Part shown: in pieces, positions 31,628 through 31,878 of the stretch | Layout: each line of letters starts with the position of its first letter | Numbering within the stretch: the first letter of the stretch is position 1 | Source of the DNA: an uncultured Geobacter sp. | GTDB taxonomy: Bacteria > Desulfobacterota > Desulfuromonadia > Geobacterales > Geobacteraceae | DNA: 31,878 bases | Assembly (NCBI GenBank): GCA_937886325.1 | Contig: CALABV010000076.1 | Coordinates: 1 to 31,878, forward strand | Reading direction: 5' to 3' | Made by a program: the position numbers and the translations under genes | The notes under the pieces: model-generated | The model's input: only the letters and a program-made list of their open reading frames with translations | The model's database searches: none | What the model was told of the DNA's origin: nothing

Positions 31628-31878
31628 CTACTTGATCTTCCGATAAACCTCTCTCCGGTGTCCGACCTTGACGATCCAGATCGTAAGAGCATTGTCCTCG
31701 ATGGAGTAAACTATCCGGTACTCACCTTGTCGTATCCGCCACAACTCTACCCCGGCAAGCTTCTCCGCACCGGTGGGCCTCGGGTTTTCAGCAAGCGCCT
31801 CGATCCGCTTCAGGACCTTCGGGAGATCTTTTTTCGCCAGGACCTCCAATTCACGGGCCGCGGACTTCTTTATGAAGA
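31628..31878 (-). CDS. RelE/ParE-type toxin, 5' end off window
   Basis: The frame stays open to the right edge, starting FIKKSARELEVLAKKDLPKVLKRI, and ends VGHRREVYRKIK, so only the first few residues are missing. LWRIRQGEYRIVYSIEDNALTIWIVKVGHR is the typical RelE/StbE core, with the arginine and tyrosine residues used for mRNA cleavage at the ribosome. The antitoxin gene would lie just upstream, beyond the edge. The apparent TTG start at 31849 is internal and should not be used. It is convergent with the glutamate synthase operon and shares its terminator. Confidence 0.88.
   Translation of the reverse strand, partial: FIKKSAARELEVLAKKDLPKVLKRIEALAENPRPTGAEKLAGVELWRIRQGEYRIVYSIEDNALTIWIVKVGHRREVYRKIK

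Overview
The window looks like a chromosome segment of a Geobacter-type (Desulfuromonadales) delta-proteobacterium. This is inferred from gene content: an archaeal-type glutamate synthase split over three genes and carrying ferredoxin domains, a sigma-54-type promoter in front of it, two large multi-sensor histidine kinases, and a DksA/RadA block. No database search was possible. Genes right of about 7.9 kb are GC-rich with good ribosome binding sites; the left quarter is more AT-rich and mosaic.

Region 1 (1 to about 7850) looks like accessory DNA ending at the 3' end of a tRNA-Ala gene (7855-7930, minus). From the left it holds a partial AbiEi-type antitoxin with a palindromic operator, a small ORF next to IS21-like terminal repeats, a metallophosphoesterase, several small unknown genes, a three-gene cassette (tyrosine recombinase plus two unknown proteins), a 558-bp non-coding stretch with duplicated hairpin modules, a phage replisome-organizer-like protein, an AlpA-type regulator, and a divergent CI-type repressor. 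The repressor/AlpA/replication/integrase arrangement resembles a phage satellite or integrative element.

Region 2 (7855-12683) reads leftward: a glycine/histidine-rich lipoprotein, radA with a clear sigma-70 promoter, a dksA-type regulator, a soluble triple-GAF histidine kinase, and the tRNA.

Region 3 (12914-24909) reads rightward: an SrkA-type kinase, a parvulin isomerase, aminopeptidase N, a CrtI-like desaturase translationally coupled to a DUF2141 protein, a dicarboxylate/glutamate symporter, a hybrid histidine kinase with a cysteine-rich GAF domain, and a MurF-like ligase with a four-cysteine tail. An M23 peptidase (25132-25875) lies convergent to that ligase.

Region 4 (26264-31609) is the glutamate synthase operon: a sigma-54 promoter and structured leader, then a glutaminase subunit, a ferredoxin-FMN synthase subunit, and a fusion of the GXGXG domain with the FAD/NAD(P) reductase and a C-terminal ferredoxin, closed by a strong terminator. 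Together they would make glutamate from glutamine and 2-oxoglutarate. A partial RelE-type toxin ends the window.

The strongest candidates for something undescribed are the recombinase cassette and the duplicated structured non-coding module in front of it.
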